A DNA stretch of 64,000 bases, from the NCBI GenBank assembly GCA_900323505.1, contig OOIN01000001.1:372001-436000 (forward strand), in the 5' to 3' direction. The stretch comes from Ustilago trichophora. Its lineage: Eukaryota > Basidiomycota > Ustilaginomycetes > Ustilaginales > Ustilaginaceae. Both the position numbers and the translations under genes were made by a program. This document shows positions 39,571-50,038 of this stretch, piece by piece. The notes under the pieces were generated by a model that saw only the letters and a program-made list of their open reading frames with translations, searched no databases and had not been told where the DNA came from. How positions within the stretch are numbered: the stretch's first letter is position 1; each line of letters opens with the position of its first letter.

Positions 39571-40174
39571 TCAATCGGTCTTACTCTTCCCCCGCAGCCC
39601 CAGTCGCTCGGAAGGCGATGCAAACGCAGGAACGAATCGATCAACCGTTTGCAGCGCCTTTGTCAACACAGCACCCACCACCCGCTCCATTGGCCTTGCT
39701 AGCGGCACCTTGTCCAATACCATGCTTTGCAGAGGAATCAAGGGCAGCGTGAAAATGGGTCTTCCTTCGACGGGTGGCGTCCTGACACAACTCTCATGCG
39801 GCGTGTGCGAGGCCAGTAGACGCGCTGCTCCAATATGATCCAGTTCGGTGTCCATTCGGGAAGCCAGAACGTGCCATTGTTCGCCTTCGATCCCTCCTTG
39901 CCTCGGTCGCGATGGCGTGGGGAGCAAGCGCACAGCGTCGGTGGGACGCAAGCTCAGTACCGCACCTGCCAAGCTGGGAAGAGAGCGGATGGCGTCGGTG
40001 ATCCCGTGACACTCGAATCGGAGAGAGAGCTCGACGTTCACCACGACTCGACGGTTCCAGTTGTCCTTCCAGAGAGCAGATCTGAAAACGAAGGGGAACC
40101 ACGGATGTATCAGACAGCAAAAGTATTGAGCATGCATGTCAGCTTTACGGAACAAGGCTACATCGCAGCTTCAT
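39571..40174 (-). CDS. Unassigned protein, probable two-exon gene
   Basis: I do not recognise this protein. Best model: exon 1 40174-40149 (MKLRCSLV + 2 nt), a 67-nt intron 40148-40082 (donor GTAAAG, branch-like CTGATAC, acceptor CCTTCGTTTTCAG) and exon 2 40081-39571, giving 178 residues. The product starts MKLRCSLVPSALWKDNWNRR and continues VVVNVELSLRFECHGI, a pattern of alternating hydrophobics consistent with beta strands. No membrane segment, zinc site or enzymatic motif is visible; the C-terminus is basic. Without splicing the frame opens at 40155 (MFRKADMHAQYF). The start lies only 53 bp behind the BUD32 stop on the same strand, so the two genes share a very short spacer. Coding character is supported by GC-rich third positions and the good acceptor. 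Confidence 0.5.
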
Positions 40175-40226
40175 GGAGCTCTTATAGTGAGGGGCGCGGG
40201 GACGGGCAGGGAAAAGGGAGTTTCAC

Positions 40227-41818
40227 CTACCCCACCATGGATCTCTTTCGGCCTCGCAGTCGCACTGCAATAGCAATGTGATCAGATCATAAAAAAAGTC
40301 ATTGTGATGTCAGTAATTTTCTGCTGTGCTTGCGGATGAACTTGTCGTTCGAGGCGACTCACCTTCTTCGAGCTTCCTCCTGGTCTCCTCCCATTTGCCG
40401 AGCTTTCCACCCTTGCCGCGGTTTTTCCCGGATGACCTGGCGGTCACCTCTTCCGCATAGCTGTCGAGGATCGTCTGGAAGAGTGCCTCTGAAGCGGGAT
40501 GGGTGGAAGCGAATGCCCTCTCGAGCACGTAGAGGTCTACCGCCTTGTCTTCTGCGAAAGCCGACACAGAGGAAAGACCAAAGTCGATCAAAACTACTTC
40601 ATCGTGTTCCAGATCGACCATGATGGGGCTATCCGCAGACGACGGCGGCGATGCAGGGCGCAGCATCATGTTGGAAGTGGTAAGATCCCCGTGAATGATG
40701 TCGGCTTCGTGCATAATGGCCAGCTGCCTACCGATCAGCCTCATCAACTTGATCTGGTCGTTTTCCGAAAGCACGACTTCCTCGTCGGCAGCAGCTGCTT
40801 CCTCCTCGTCGACCACGAGTTCGTCCTCACCCTCAGCTCCACCTCCAAGCCACTCGCGGACACTTTTGCCAGCAATAAGCTCGAGGCCGAGGATACCCTC
40901 CTTCTCATCAACACAGCGGACAGCAGGTACGGCGACACCAGCCTTTGCACATCGGAGCAATGCCCTTGCTTCCATGATCGTGCGAGACGCGGTGATGTTG
41001 CTCGAAAGCGTCGGATGACGGTAAGTCTTGGGGAAGCGCCATTTGAGCAGGATCGAGGAAGGAGGCTCCACCTTGCTTGAGGTGAGTGTAGTAGTACGAG
41101 GTTGAGGCCATGAGAGGATATTGTTGGTAGCAATGCGAGAAATGTAGACCTTGGCCTCAGCTCCCTGTTTGATCAACTTGGAAGCATTCGAGTCGGAAAG
41201 CAGAGCAACGAGCGGAGGTGCGTTTGGCAAGCGTTTCGGTGTCGTCGTCGTTTTCTTCACTGTGCTTGGACCAGCGACCTTTGCATCTGTGGTCGAAGCT
41301 TGGTCACGAGATCCACGCCTCGACATGGACTGTCCTCCAGCATCGCTTGTGTCCTTGGCGTCGCCATGGGATGCGAGACTCGCCCTTCGCGAACCTCCTT
41401 CTAGCTTATCGTTAGGAGTGATCTCAAGCGAGGTGCTGGCGACAGGTGTAGCTGCCGATCTGGCAGTAGTAGCCTGCAGCAAAGATGGGAGCTTTGGTCG
41501 AGTGCTCTCGGTGCTAGATCTGGATGTGCTAGATGTGGTGCGGTTTCGGTGCGATTTGGCAGCAGCAGCAGCGTCTCTGGCTTGAGCTGAAGCGAGTCGA
41601 TCGGCCGCTGACTGAGTGTGTTTTCGGGGAGAGGCACCCGCGGAGGTGATGGAGGATGCTGGCGACGTCGAGAGGATGGCCTCGGTACTCGCCTCGACAG
41701 AAGTGTCTACGATGGACGTAGGTCGCGATCGAGTGGTCGGGAAGCCCAATCTCGGCGTGCGAGACGATGACGGGCTCGAAGACAGGCCATCGCCTCCTCG
41801 TTGCTCGAGACCAGACAT
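40227..41818 (-). CDS. BUD32: KEOPS/EKC complex kinase-ATPase Bud32 (PRPK), two exons
   Basis: Exons 41818-40363 and 40264-40227 (98-nt intron, GTGAGT...CTATTGCAG) give 497 residues. Bud32 is the small RIO-like ATPase of KEOPS, required for the t6A37 modification of ANN-decoding tRNAs. Kinase core: LIKQGAEAKVY (about 213) with Lys in ILLKWRFPKTYRHPTL, EARALLRCAKAGV, then catalytic HGDLTTSN (~374) and metal-binding DFGLS (~410), and DLYVLERAF. The second exon supplies VRLRGRKRSMVG, the conserved Bud32 tail, which proves the splice. Unusually the kinase is preceded by ~210 Ser/Thr/Ala-rich disordered residues, whereas Bud32 is normally ~230-260 residues in all. The ATG at 41818 (MSGLEQRGGD) is chosen because the open frame above starts with TTG; a start closer to the kinase would drop the extension. 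Confidence 0.92.
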
Positions 41819-42366
41819 GTCTGCAGGACAGGTGGGGATAGGTATCGCAAAGTTTCGTCTGCTTCTGAGCCGTAGCAAGTGTAAGGACGATTGATCTGCC
41901 AAGGTAACGACCGAATGTGCAGATACGACAATGCACGACTGGTTAGCAGTGGGCGAAGCGGCAGAGTCGTTGGCTCGAAAGAGAGAGAGAGAGAGAGAGA
42001 AAGAGGAGGGAGAGGGACTTGAGGTTCACTTTGGCGAGCTAAGGACGAAGTTGAGCAGATCTCAGGCGCAGCTTTCTTGAGCCTTTCAGAATCGGACACC
42101 TTTTGACGTAACTAGCCATAATAAAATCACACGCTTCTCTTTAACAATTTTGCTCCAAAATCGATCGGGCTCCACTTGGCCAAAAAAAAAAAACTATAGT
42201 CTGTCCGACATGCAAATCTAACAAAAAGGCACGATCGCCGCACGTTGGCCTCGTCCTCCTCCAAGGTTATTTCCCACATTCCTTTCATGATTGTCAGTTT
42301 CAATAGGCCAAAGTGTATGACGACGTAGATTAGATTGAACTGGAGAGAGAAGAGTCGAGACTGTAT
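41819..42366. promoter_or_regulatory. Spacer upstream of BUD32 with a short GA repeat
   Basis: Upstream region of BUD32 and 3' flank of the thioesterase gene. (GA)n lies at about 41980-42001 and an A11 run near 42182. No gene seen. Confidence 0.5.
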
Positions 42367-43190
42367 CTAAAGTTTGAGCTGTGCAGAGTTGTCGACCTGC
42401 AAAAAAGCGAAGGAGAAGAGGATTCAGTAATGAGGAACTTAGACTTGCGAATTGGAGACTCGGCAAGGGGCATTTACAGAGTCTTACTGCTCCATAAGAG
42501 ATTGGGACTACAGGGGGGATGCGCTGCCCGGCATCTACTTACCTTTGTATGTGTTCCGCTGATCGTCTTCTTAGTGCGCTTCCATTTGCCCGAGTGAACG
42601 GGCCCCTCTCCGTCGTCCTCCACGCCATCATCCCTCTCCACCAGCCAAAAGTCGGCCGTGAGGAAAGCGATCGACTTGCCCACCTGAGCCGAGTAAACGT
42701 CCATCTCGATCACTGATCCTACGGGGCATGCATTGAGGTAGAAGACATTGATGTTCTGTGAAACGCCGAGGAAGCTCCAAGGCGTTCCGTACACTCCTGA
42801 AGTATGCCCATGGATCACCATACTTGTGATGTTATCGACCAAGGTGGCCCCGCAACCGCCATGCATATTGCCAAGGCTGTTGTCCATGCGCTCATTCACT
42901 CGCATACGTAGAACGAGTCGAACATGGATATCCTTTCGGACCGCTGTGGGAGTGGATGCGTTGCCGGACGTCTTCATGGTGAGACGTGCTGTTTCCTGCG
43001 AGTCATCCACATCGGCTGCTTCGCGGACCGGCTGGCCATTCTCGTCGAGACCTGTGCGCTCGACGAAGATGACGGTCACGCTAGGATCGACGGCAGAGCT
43101 TGAGTATCCGGGGCTTTCGGCCAAGTTTCTTGTCATATCCACGGCGTCTTGCGTCGCATCTTGGAGGCTCTTGGGAAGTGGCGCGGGCAT
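42367..43190 (-). CDS. Hotdog-fold acyl-CoA thioesterase (PaaI/ACOT13-like), two exons
   Basis: Exons 43190-42543 and 42396-42367 joined over a 146-nt intron (GTAAGT donor, TTTTTTGCAG acceptor) give 225 residues. The centre carries the thioesterase signature NMHGGCGATLVDN (HGG at residues 110-112), then FLGVSQNINVFYLNACPVGS and IAFLTADFWLVE, as in the 4HBT/PaaI superfamily that hydrolyses acyl-CoA. The N-terminal ~90 residues are an extension with no motif. The short second exon encodes VDNSAQLKL; the end -LKL only loosely resembles a peroxisomal targeting signal (S-K-L), so localisation is open. Without splicing the frame ends 23 codons later in unrelated sequence. Substrate is unknown. Confidence 0.82.
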
Positions 43191-43779
43191 GTTGTCTATG
43201 CAGGCTACAGGAGTCGTGGGAGCGGTTGGTCAAAGTGAGCCAAAGTCTGAATGCAAAGAAAGGCGTATCAGAGAAGTGTGCTTGAGCGTCTCTGTGTCGC
43301 TGGTGCCGGCGGTGATTGAGTTGACAACGGCTTCTGAATAGACAGTGGTCTTCAGGATGGTGATAGTGGTGGTATTAGTCGTAATGGTGGTGATGGTGGT
43401 GAGCAGAGGATGCACAAAGACGCCGAGACCTTTGGCCTAACCGGTTGAGAAGGTCCACACGAGCCGGTGGCCCGAATCGGCAAGCAGTATAAGCCTCGCC
43501 TGCCCCACAAAGACTTGGATTCTGCTCCGCAATCTTTGACGCGTGAAAATCGTTGTCTCGGTGTACAGTAGAACTTTCAGTCTCCACACTACTGTTGTGG
43601 TCACCACCCAATCTCGGACTCTCGATGCTGCGCTTACGGAGATGCAGCTCGCGTCATCCCTAGGCAAAAGGTTACACACTCAATTTGCGTCTACACATTC
43701 GTGTATTGCTGCGGCTAGAGTTGAGATGGTTCTATCGCACAGTGCAATGTCATCTTGGAGTCACAAACCTGATCTTCTA
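43191..43779. promoter_or_regulatory. Upstream region of the thioesterase gene
   Basis: Non-coding spacer with a GGTGATGGTGGTG-type repeat near 43372-43402. It also includes the 3' flank of APC5. No gene seen. Confidence 0.45.
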
Positions 43780-46050
43780 CTATGAACCTAGTCGCTTGCT
43801 CGCTGCTTCACCGCTGGCCACGTAGCCCGCTACCGACACCACAACGTCCAGAATTTGGCGTACCTGGTCGATGCAGGCCCGGTCCTGCGTCTGGTCCGAA
43901 CGCGTCCAAGCTTGTTCGACCATGTCCAATCGTGTTGCCAGACCAGAGACTTGTGCCTCGTCACCCATATGGTGATAGAGGCGCACCATGTAGTAGAGGA
44001 TCTGTGTTTGCAAACCAAGGCACTCGACTTGACCCGCGTCTCGTTCTGCTTGCTGCAACCAATGCAAGACTCTGATCAGATCCTCGCGATCTGTCTTGTC
44101 GGAACATGCGAGCAGGACGCGTGCATATGCCCACTGGGCACGAGCTCGCAGCTCAGCATCCTCGCTCGTCAGACAGTTTGGGAGATCCGACTCCACGAGC
44201 AATCGTGCACCGTCTGGCATGTTGAGGTATAATCCTAATGTCTCAGCCAGCTGAACTCTTGCTCCGAGTATCAATCGTTGGCAATTCATGTCCTTGGCAA
44301 TTGAGAGAGCTGCCAAAGTCGGCATGAGCGACAAGCTTGGTTGATCACTCCGTGCCCGTTGAGCAGCTTTGCGCAGCAGCGCTTCAGCCGCTTGTTCGGC
44401 TGTCATTTGGCTGAACGCTTTAAACTGCTGCCCGAAGGCTTTCTCGGTTTCGCTCGACTTTCCAGATTCGAGATAGTGCAGCGCCAGCTCGACCAAGGCG
44501 CTTGGAGAATCGACTGCGTCCTCAATGTCGCACCCGGTGAGAGGCTGCTCATCGACTGGTATGCTTTCTTTGAGCAAGCGCAGGACTGCTTGGTCCTCTC
44601 TTCGCGTGGCTCGTAAGCGTAGCACATCCCCTATCGTTCTGTGCCAAATAGCATACTGGCTAAAAGAGATTGCTCGATACGTCGTCGGTGAGATCAGCAA
44701 GCTGAGCGCCTCTTCGTATTGACCCGCACGCGAGAGCCTTGACGCTTTGTGACAGATGCAGTCCATCCTAGTTTCTTCCTGTAGCGATGATAGAACTCGA
44801 CCATGGGTATCCATGTCGATGCGGTCCTGATAGACGTCAGCCAGCGCCGATTGACCAAGCAGATCCCACAAACGTGCCACTTCGGCGTCTCCCTGTATGG
44901 CATCCCTGCCCAATCGTCGTTTGGAATCGTCCATAAGCTCCAATGATGCCTCCGAAGCTGCCAATGCTTCTCGGGAAGGCTGAGCTGGAGCAAAGTTGTC
45001 CTCGAGGTTATGTAGCACCTCCACCGCAGAGCGTCCCTTGGCAAGGTCGCAGCGTGCTTTCCATACCGCATCGCTCACGAGCTGTCGAAGGGGCCCATCT
45101 TTCGCGGCGTGCGCTGCTCCTGGAGTTGCCGCAAGAGTGCTTGTGCCGACTCCTTGGATACGTAGCATCAGGCTTTCGCAAGCTGAGATGCAGTCACCAT
45201 CGTTTGCAGAGCGCGCAAGGCTGATGGCCTCGTCCAGCGCCGCTTTCGCAGCCGAAAAGCTGTCGGTTCTGACGTGGAAGGCTGCTAGATGCAGCAATGT
45301 GTGTTGATGGAGCTCTCGATCAGCACCTGGAGCGTAAAAGTCAAAGAACTTTTCCATGTTGTCCTTGGCCATTGTATAATCACCCCGAAGCAGCCCGAGC
45401 TGATAGTCTCGAAAGGCGGTCAGCCTCGCGTCTGACAGCGGCAAAGAATCCATATCTGTAGAATCGTAGACCTGCGATGTGGCTAGCAAGCCTTCTCGCC
45501 ATGCACGCGCTGACGCTGTCAAGTGATCCCTGGCTTGCAAGTCGAGGCTGTCAAAGACCAGTTTCATCCGACGGAAGAAGAGGCCGAAGAAGGATCGTCG
45601 CTCGAAGAAGATATCTGTGGCATTGAGCATACCCATAGGCTCATAGCTGGGCATGATTCGGTTGAGCTTCTCGTTGAAGAGCTTGGTCAGGCCATCCGGA
45701 ACGTCGAGCAGGTTAAGCATGCCATCAAGATAGTCGACCATGATGCGGTAATTCCCTTGCTCCTCTGGCATCGCTGCTCGGAGGTCTTCTGTAAAGGCAG
45801 CATACGAGGACGATGGCAATCGAGTCTGGTATATCTTGTCCATGAGAAACAAGAGCAGCTGCTTGCGTGCGACCTGTGCCTCGTCGTTGAGTTGCACACG
45901 GCAATGAAAGTTGAAGAGAATCAGGATGGTGATGATCTCGCCGTTCATCTCGTCTGGTGGTGCGAGATTGGCGTCCATGCTAGCTTCCAAATACCTCGCA
46001 CAGCTCGGGTCGCTCCGAGACCGTGACTGCGATGACAAGGACGATGACAT
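43780..46050 (-). CDS. APC5: Anaphase-promoting complex subunit 5
   Basis: A 756-residue TPR protein of the APC/C scaffold (platform with Apc1 and Apc4), the ubiquitin ligase for mitotic cyclins and securin. The N-terminal half shows the APC5 helical domain with GLFFRRMKLVFDSLDL. Residues ~215-290 have the family signature region: RLTAFRDYQLGLLRGDY, then LLHLAAFHVRTDSFSAAKAA and LDEAISLARSANDGDCISAC. Further TPR-like helices follow (ALVELALHYLESGKSSETEK, LGARVQLAETLGLYLNM). The chosen start is MSSSLSSQSRSRSD at 46050; the frame continues to a GTG at 46086 through a GTAAGT, so a spliced leader is possible. Divergent from TOM7. Length matches APC5 (about 700-850). Confidence 0.85.
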   Translation of the reverse strand: MSSSLSSQSRSRSDPSCARYLEASMDANLAPPDEMNGEIITILILFNFHCRVQLNDEAQVARKQLLLFLMDKIYQTRLPSSSYAAFTEDLRAAMPEEQGNYRIMVDYLDGMLNLLDVPDGLTKLFNEKLNRIMPSYEPMGMLNATDIFFERRSFFGLFFRRMKLVFDSLDLQARDHLTASARAWREGLLATSQVYDSTDMDSLPLSDARLTAFRDYQLGLLRGDYTMAKDNMEKFFDFYAPGADRELHQHTLLHLAAFHVRTDSFSAAKAALDEAISLARSANDGDCISACESLMLRIQGVGTSTLAATPGAAHAAKDGPLRQLVSDAVWKARCDLAKGRSAVEVLHNLEDNFAPAQPSREALAASEASLELMDDSKRRLGRDAIQGDAEVARLWDLLGQSALADVYQDRIDMDTHGRVLSSLQEETRMDCICHKASRLSRAGQYEEALSLLISPTTYRAISFSQYAIWHRTIGDVLRLRATRREDQAVLRLLKESIPVDEQPLTGCDIEDAVDSPSALVELALHYLESGKSSETEKAFGQQFKAFSQMTAEQAAEALLRKAAQRARSDQPSLSLMPTLAALSIAKDMNCQRLILGARVQLAETLGLYLNMPDGARLLVESDLPNCLTSEDAELRARAQWAYARVLLACSDKTDREDLIRVLHWLQQAERDAGQVECLGLQTQILYYMVRLYHHMGDEAQVSGLATRLDMVEQAWTRSDQTQDRACIDQVRQILDVVVSVAGYVASGEAASKRLGS

Positions 46051-46430
46051 CGGAATGATGCAAAAGTGTTGCTCCCAGAACAACACTTACCCAAACGCGT
46101 CCAAGGTTGAATTCGCGCATTCGTGCTGCGAAGCTGCCTTCTCCATTGCATCTCAGCAAAATCCCCCCAAGAAAAAGACAACTGCAGACGGCAGAAATGT
46201 CAGTTCCTCCACCTTCTGACTGTAATTTCGCCGCTGTTCCAAGAATGGAGAATTTCGGAAGGTCGGAAATCGGGTTTGGAAGGATTGCTGCTGGTTGCTG
46301 CTGCTGCTGCAGTCATATGCTTCGCAAAGACTTTTTTTCCTATGCTCAACATCGCTGTCCCTTCCACCACAAGCAAATTCCTCATACCCCAACCACCAAG
46401 CCTCTATCTCACCTCTGCACCATAATCATA
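46051..46430. promoter_or_regulatory. Divergent promoter between APC5 and TOM7
   Basis: No gene seen. A GTAAGT lies at 46089-46084 on the minus strand just before APC5, possibly a 5' UTR donor. A CTGCTG run occurs near 46288-46310. Confidence 0.4.
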
Positions 46431-47066
46431 ATGGCTTTCTCTGAAGACACCAAGGTGCGTTGTCCCTCATCTTGACTGATTGCATCGCAGCATATCACAT
46501 CGCATCACACGAGCGCGGAGCGACCACGCTGCATCTTTGTCAGAGAGACCTGGCACCGGTCTTCATACATCTTTGATGCCTCGTCTTCGACACCGCCGCC
46601 GCTCTTCATATCTCTCTGACCCATTCAAACTGACTGAATCACCTACCTGAACTTGCTCCATCCTCCTTGTGATCTCTGCCATTGTCGGAAACAGGAACGA
46701 ATCGTCAAGGCCGTCGATGTCTCCAAGACGCTGCTCCACTACGGCTGGTGAGTTTGGATTTGCCGTTCATGTTTGAAAACTTCTGCTATGACTGTGCACT
46801 CACCAAACCCGTTCTTTGACCATCGGCTTGTCACATGTGATGATGATGCAACAGGGTGCCTTTCGTTCTCTACATTGGCTTCACCCGGAGCACGCCACAG
46901 CCCAGCTTGATCAAGTGAGTAACTCCTTGCGGCTTATCCGCGTCGCTTGCCTCCGAATCGACAGCTCACCAACTCTCTTCTACCTCAATCCTCGGATGAC
47001 TTCCGACAACTCGCTTTTTCTTTTCTTGTTATCACCTATCAAAGGCTCATCAGCCCTCTTGCTTGA
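46431..47066 (+). CDS. TOM7: TOM complex subunit Tom7, four exons
   Basis: Predicted exons 46431-46454, 46695-46747, 46855-46914 and 47045-47066 (introns 240, 107 and 130 nt; donors GTGCGT, GTGAGT, GTGAGT; acceptors ACAG, ACAG, AAAG) encode 52 residues. The parts read MAFSEDTK / ERIVKAVDVSKTLLHYG / WVPFVLYIGFTRSTPQPSLI / KLISPLA. This matches fungal Tom7 closely: a cytosolic amphipathic start, one membrane helix with the G-W-x-P kink, and the T-R-S-x-P-Q-P-S-L tail. Tom7 regulates assembly and dynamics of the mitochondrial outer-membrane import channel. Every exon is too short for ordinary ORF detection, so the gene is easily missed. Exon phases agree at all three junctions. Confidence 0.93.
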
Positions 47067-47553
47067 AAGACTGGATTCTCGGCCCATCCGAATAGGCCCC
47101 TCTCTCCGATCCCTACTGCAAAATGCTTGACAAGCACTGCACCTCTGTACAATTATAGTTAGACTCAGCTTCTTTGGCAGTCGTGCCAATATCCACCGCT
47201 TTAACTCTGCTGATCCGAGTATTCCTTTGCGGCCAAAGGCCGCCGAAAGAGAGTGATGTGCACGTTTGGCTACACTATAAGAATCAGCTGCATCCCCACT
47301 CTCGGGTGTGGCTCTGAACCACTTCTTCAACCAACCCCTATCAACAGCTCGTCTCATAAAGGCTTCTTTGAGTCATCTTCCTCGCTCAAAATTCCGCATA
47401 TCACTGACCAAATCCATCGATCCTTGCCAACACCCGCCAGGCATCTTCACAGATCGGCACTCAGCGTGAACGATTCTGTAAAGTATCGAGTTCAGCTTCG
47501 TCGCGCATCATTCCGCTGACACCTAATAGGCTTCATTCGGTATCGTCAGCAGC
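47067..47553. other. Intergenic region between TOM7 and the coiled-coil gene
   Basis: TOM7 3' flank and promoter of the next gene; short ORFs only. Confidence 0.45.
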
Positions 47554-49864
47554 ATGGATAGACTCAGTACCCAGGCTAATCATGGCAAGGGTCGGCGAAA
47601 GCAGAGTTTCAGCAACGGAGGTGATCCACAGCATCGATACCAAGCACAAGGCACAGCTTCTTCGCGGAAGAGGCTGGCACAGGTAACTCCAGCTGCTTCC
47701 TCAGACTCAGGCTTCCACTTCCTTAATGATACAGCCTACAATGGGCGTCTTGCAGGCTACCCTCACAATGGGCTTCAGCCACAAGCCCAGCTTGCAGCTC
47801 CCAACACTTTGAATTCCCGCCAGGTGGCAGAGGCGCCGTCTTCTACCACTGGTTTCCCGAACAGCCAGTATCACACGGGGCGAACAAGGTCAGCATCGCA
47901 AACCCCGAACCACCAGACACGCAGTCATCCACGCGCTTACCCAGATGCAGATGGGTCTGGCCACGGTGCAACTTCATTCGACTCGGAAAGCGGCAATGCG
48001 AATCAACACACGTTCCTGCCTCTACCCGTACGCCCGAATTCAGTTGTCAGAAATCGTCCCACCACAGACATAAGTGGCGCTCAGGACACTATCCCAAGCG
48101 CTTCGCCAGCGAGGACCAGGACGGCTCCTGAGGCAAACATGCACCGTCCGACGAGCTCAGCTCATCAAGATGCCATGGTTGTGCAAATGAAGAATCACCT
48201 TGTGGAGGCCAAACAGGCACGAGATGCCACCCATGCTACCGTGGAGCTGCTCATTGACTCGTACGAGGAAGTGAAGAAATCATACGAGTCGACCCTTCAG
48301 GATCAGGTCCATTTCAATGAGCTCTGCCGTGCAGCTCTTGAGTCACAGGAAACCCTCAACCAACGGCTTCAGCAGATTCCGGCTCAGTTGGGTACGTTGA
48401 CACACAGCTGAATCGTATGTTGTGTGGCGACATGCACGTCGCAGAGACTCATCTCCATTGTCTTCACTTCTTTTGCCTACAGCTGAACAGCTACGCGAGG
48501 CGACGAAAGAAGACAAAGGCGCCACAGAGCGTGCATTGCAGGCCTTGGAGACTTCCGTTCTACGTCCTCAATTTGAGTTGATCAGTAAAGCCCTCCGCAA
48601 CATCGAGGAATCTGCAGACCGTGATCGTCGTATCAACGAAACGCGACAGAGCAAGGTCAGTCGTTCGCCTACTTCAAGACTCCGTTGACAGTAGCAGTTA
48701 CCTTTGTACTGATCGATCTGCATCATGCTTTTCGCTCTATCTTTCTCTCCGTTCGGGACCTCTTCACAGCTGGAACTGTCATTGCAAGCCCTCCAAACCT
48801 CGGTCTGCGAACAAGTGGATCGAGTCGTCTTCGTCTGCGAAACGCTTGCCGACAATGTTCGCGAAGCCCGCTCAGAGGAACGCCAGATCTATCAACGAGA
48901 AATTGAAGAGCGGCAACATGCATGTAGTTCCTTGGGCGTAAAAAAGGCAGCAGAGCTACAAACAAGTCGCCCTATTCCCAGCACCTCTCCAGCGGAGGTC
49001 TCGTCGATTCTCTCACCCCAGAGTATCGGAGACAATGAAACAGAGCATGACCGGACGAGACAGCGGGCTATGGATCTTGCTCATTCTTCCTCGGCATATG
49101 AGATCGAGACCTCAAACAACATGCTAGGGCGTGAAGCCCGAAAAGAAGACAGTCTCCCTCCTCGAGCAGAGCGTAGGGAGGAGGCGACCTCACAGCGTCG
49201 ACAGGCATCGAAAAGACGGCCGGCACCCCCGCTTGAAAGTCCTCTTTCCGAAGCCAGTGAAGGATCACTTTCATCGATCTCCCCTCTTCCGACGGCTCTT
49301 AGCACGGACGTTGCTGTCGCAGCAGCTCCAAGCAAAGAAGCTCCTGTCTCAAGGACTCATGTCCAAGAAGCGCCTGCCAGAGAAGATGCAGGCGAAGCTA
49401 TCTCTGTAGAGAAAACTCACGCCAAAGAGACTCAACCCCACGGGCCTCCAGCAAAGAAGGCTCCTGCGAAGAAGGCTTCTACCAAAGAAGCTTCTGCTCC
49501 TCCTGCAAAGCGTGTGACGAAAAAGTATGGAAGCCGCTCAAAAAAGGAACATCTCCCAGCTGATCAGAAGGACGGCGGAGACGGAGAACGCGGAGAAGGG
49601 CCCTCCTCGAGGAGAGATGCGGGTGAATCTTTGGTCTCAGAAGACAGGGCATCGTCTCCGCCGCCAGAACTTCCTAAGCGTCGTGGCAGGAAGAGGAAAG
49701 GCCCTATGAGCGCTCCTGTGAGAAGCCCATCCCCAAGCTCGGACTCTGAGTACGTTTCCAGGGGATTGGTACCGAATGTCGAGGAAGGTTCAGCGGCGGG
49801 TGGACACCGCTATTCTACTCGAGCCCGCGGGAAAGTGCCTAAGGTCGCAGGAGTTTGGTTCTGA
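47554..49864 (+). CDS. Coiled-coil protein of unknown function, three exons
   Basis: Three frames join with conserved signals: exons 47554-48391, 48483-48655 and 48770-49864 (introns 91 and 114 nt; donors GTACGT and GTCAGT; acceptors TGCCTACAG and CTTCACAG), 701 residues. The N-terminal ~200 residues are polar and disordered (Gln/Ser/Asn). A coiled coil spans about 205-390, running across both junctions (KNHLVEAKQARDATHATVEL; EQLREATKEDKGATERALQA; LELSLQALQTSVCEQVDRVV), and its continuity is the main support for the splicing. The C-terminal ~300 residues are disordered, with KKAPAKKASTKEA-type basic repeats and an end YSTRARGKVPKVAGVWF. The architecture (helical rod plus basic tail) resembles chromatin, cohesion or kinetochore adaptors, but I do not recognise a family and assign no function. 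Confidence 0.75.
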
Positions 49865-50038
49865 ACTCGACGTTGTTGACGACCTCTGCACAGAACGTCC
49901 ATTGAGGGGCCGCATCTCTGGCTACCGCTGTGAACAAGACTTCAGGGATGTACTCTGTTCGTCTTTGCTTTGATTTGCAGCATTACCATGACAAAACATA
50001 GGGATTATATATGATACTTTAGCTTTCCAGAATAGACT

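Noticed and set aside
46014..46166. Upstream coding exon for APC5 starting MEKAASQHECANS and ending at the GTAAGT near 46089
   Set aside because: The available acceptor (CATCGCAG near 46022) puts the following sequence out of the APC5 frame, so the GTAAGT is at most a leader donor.
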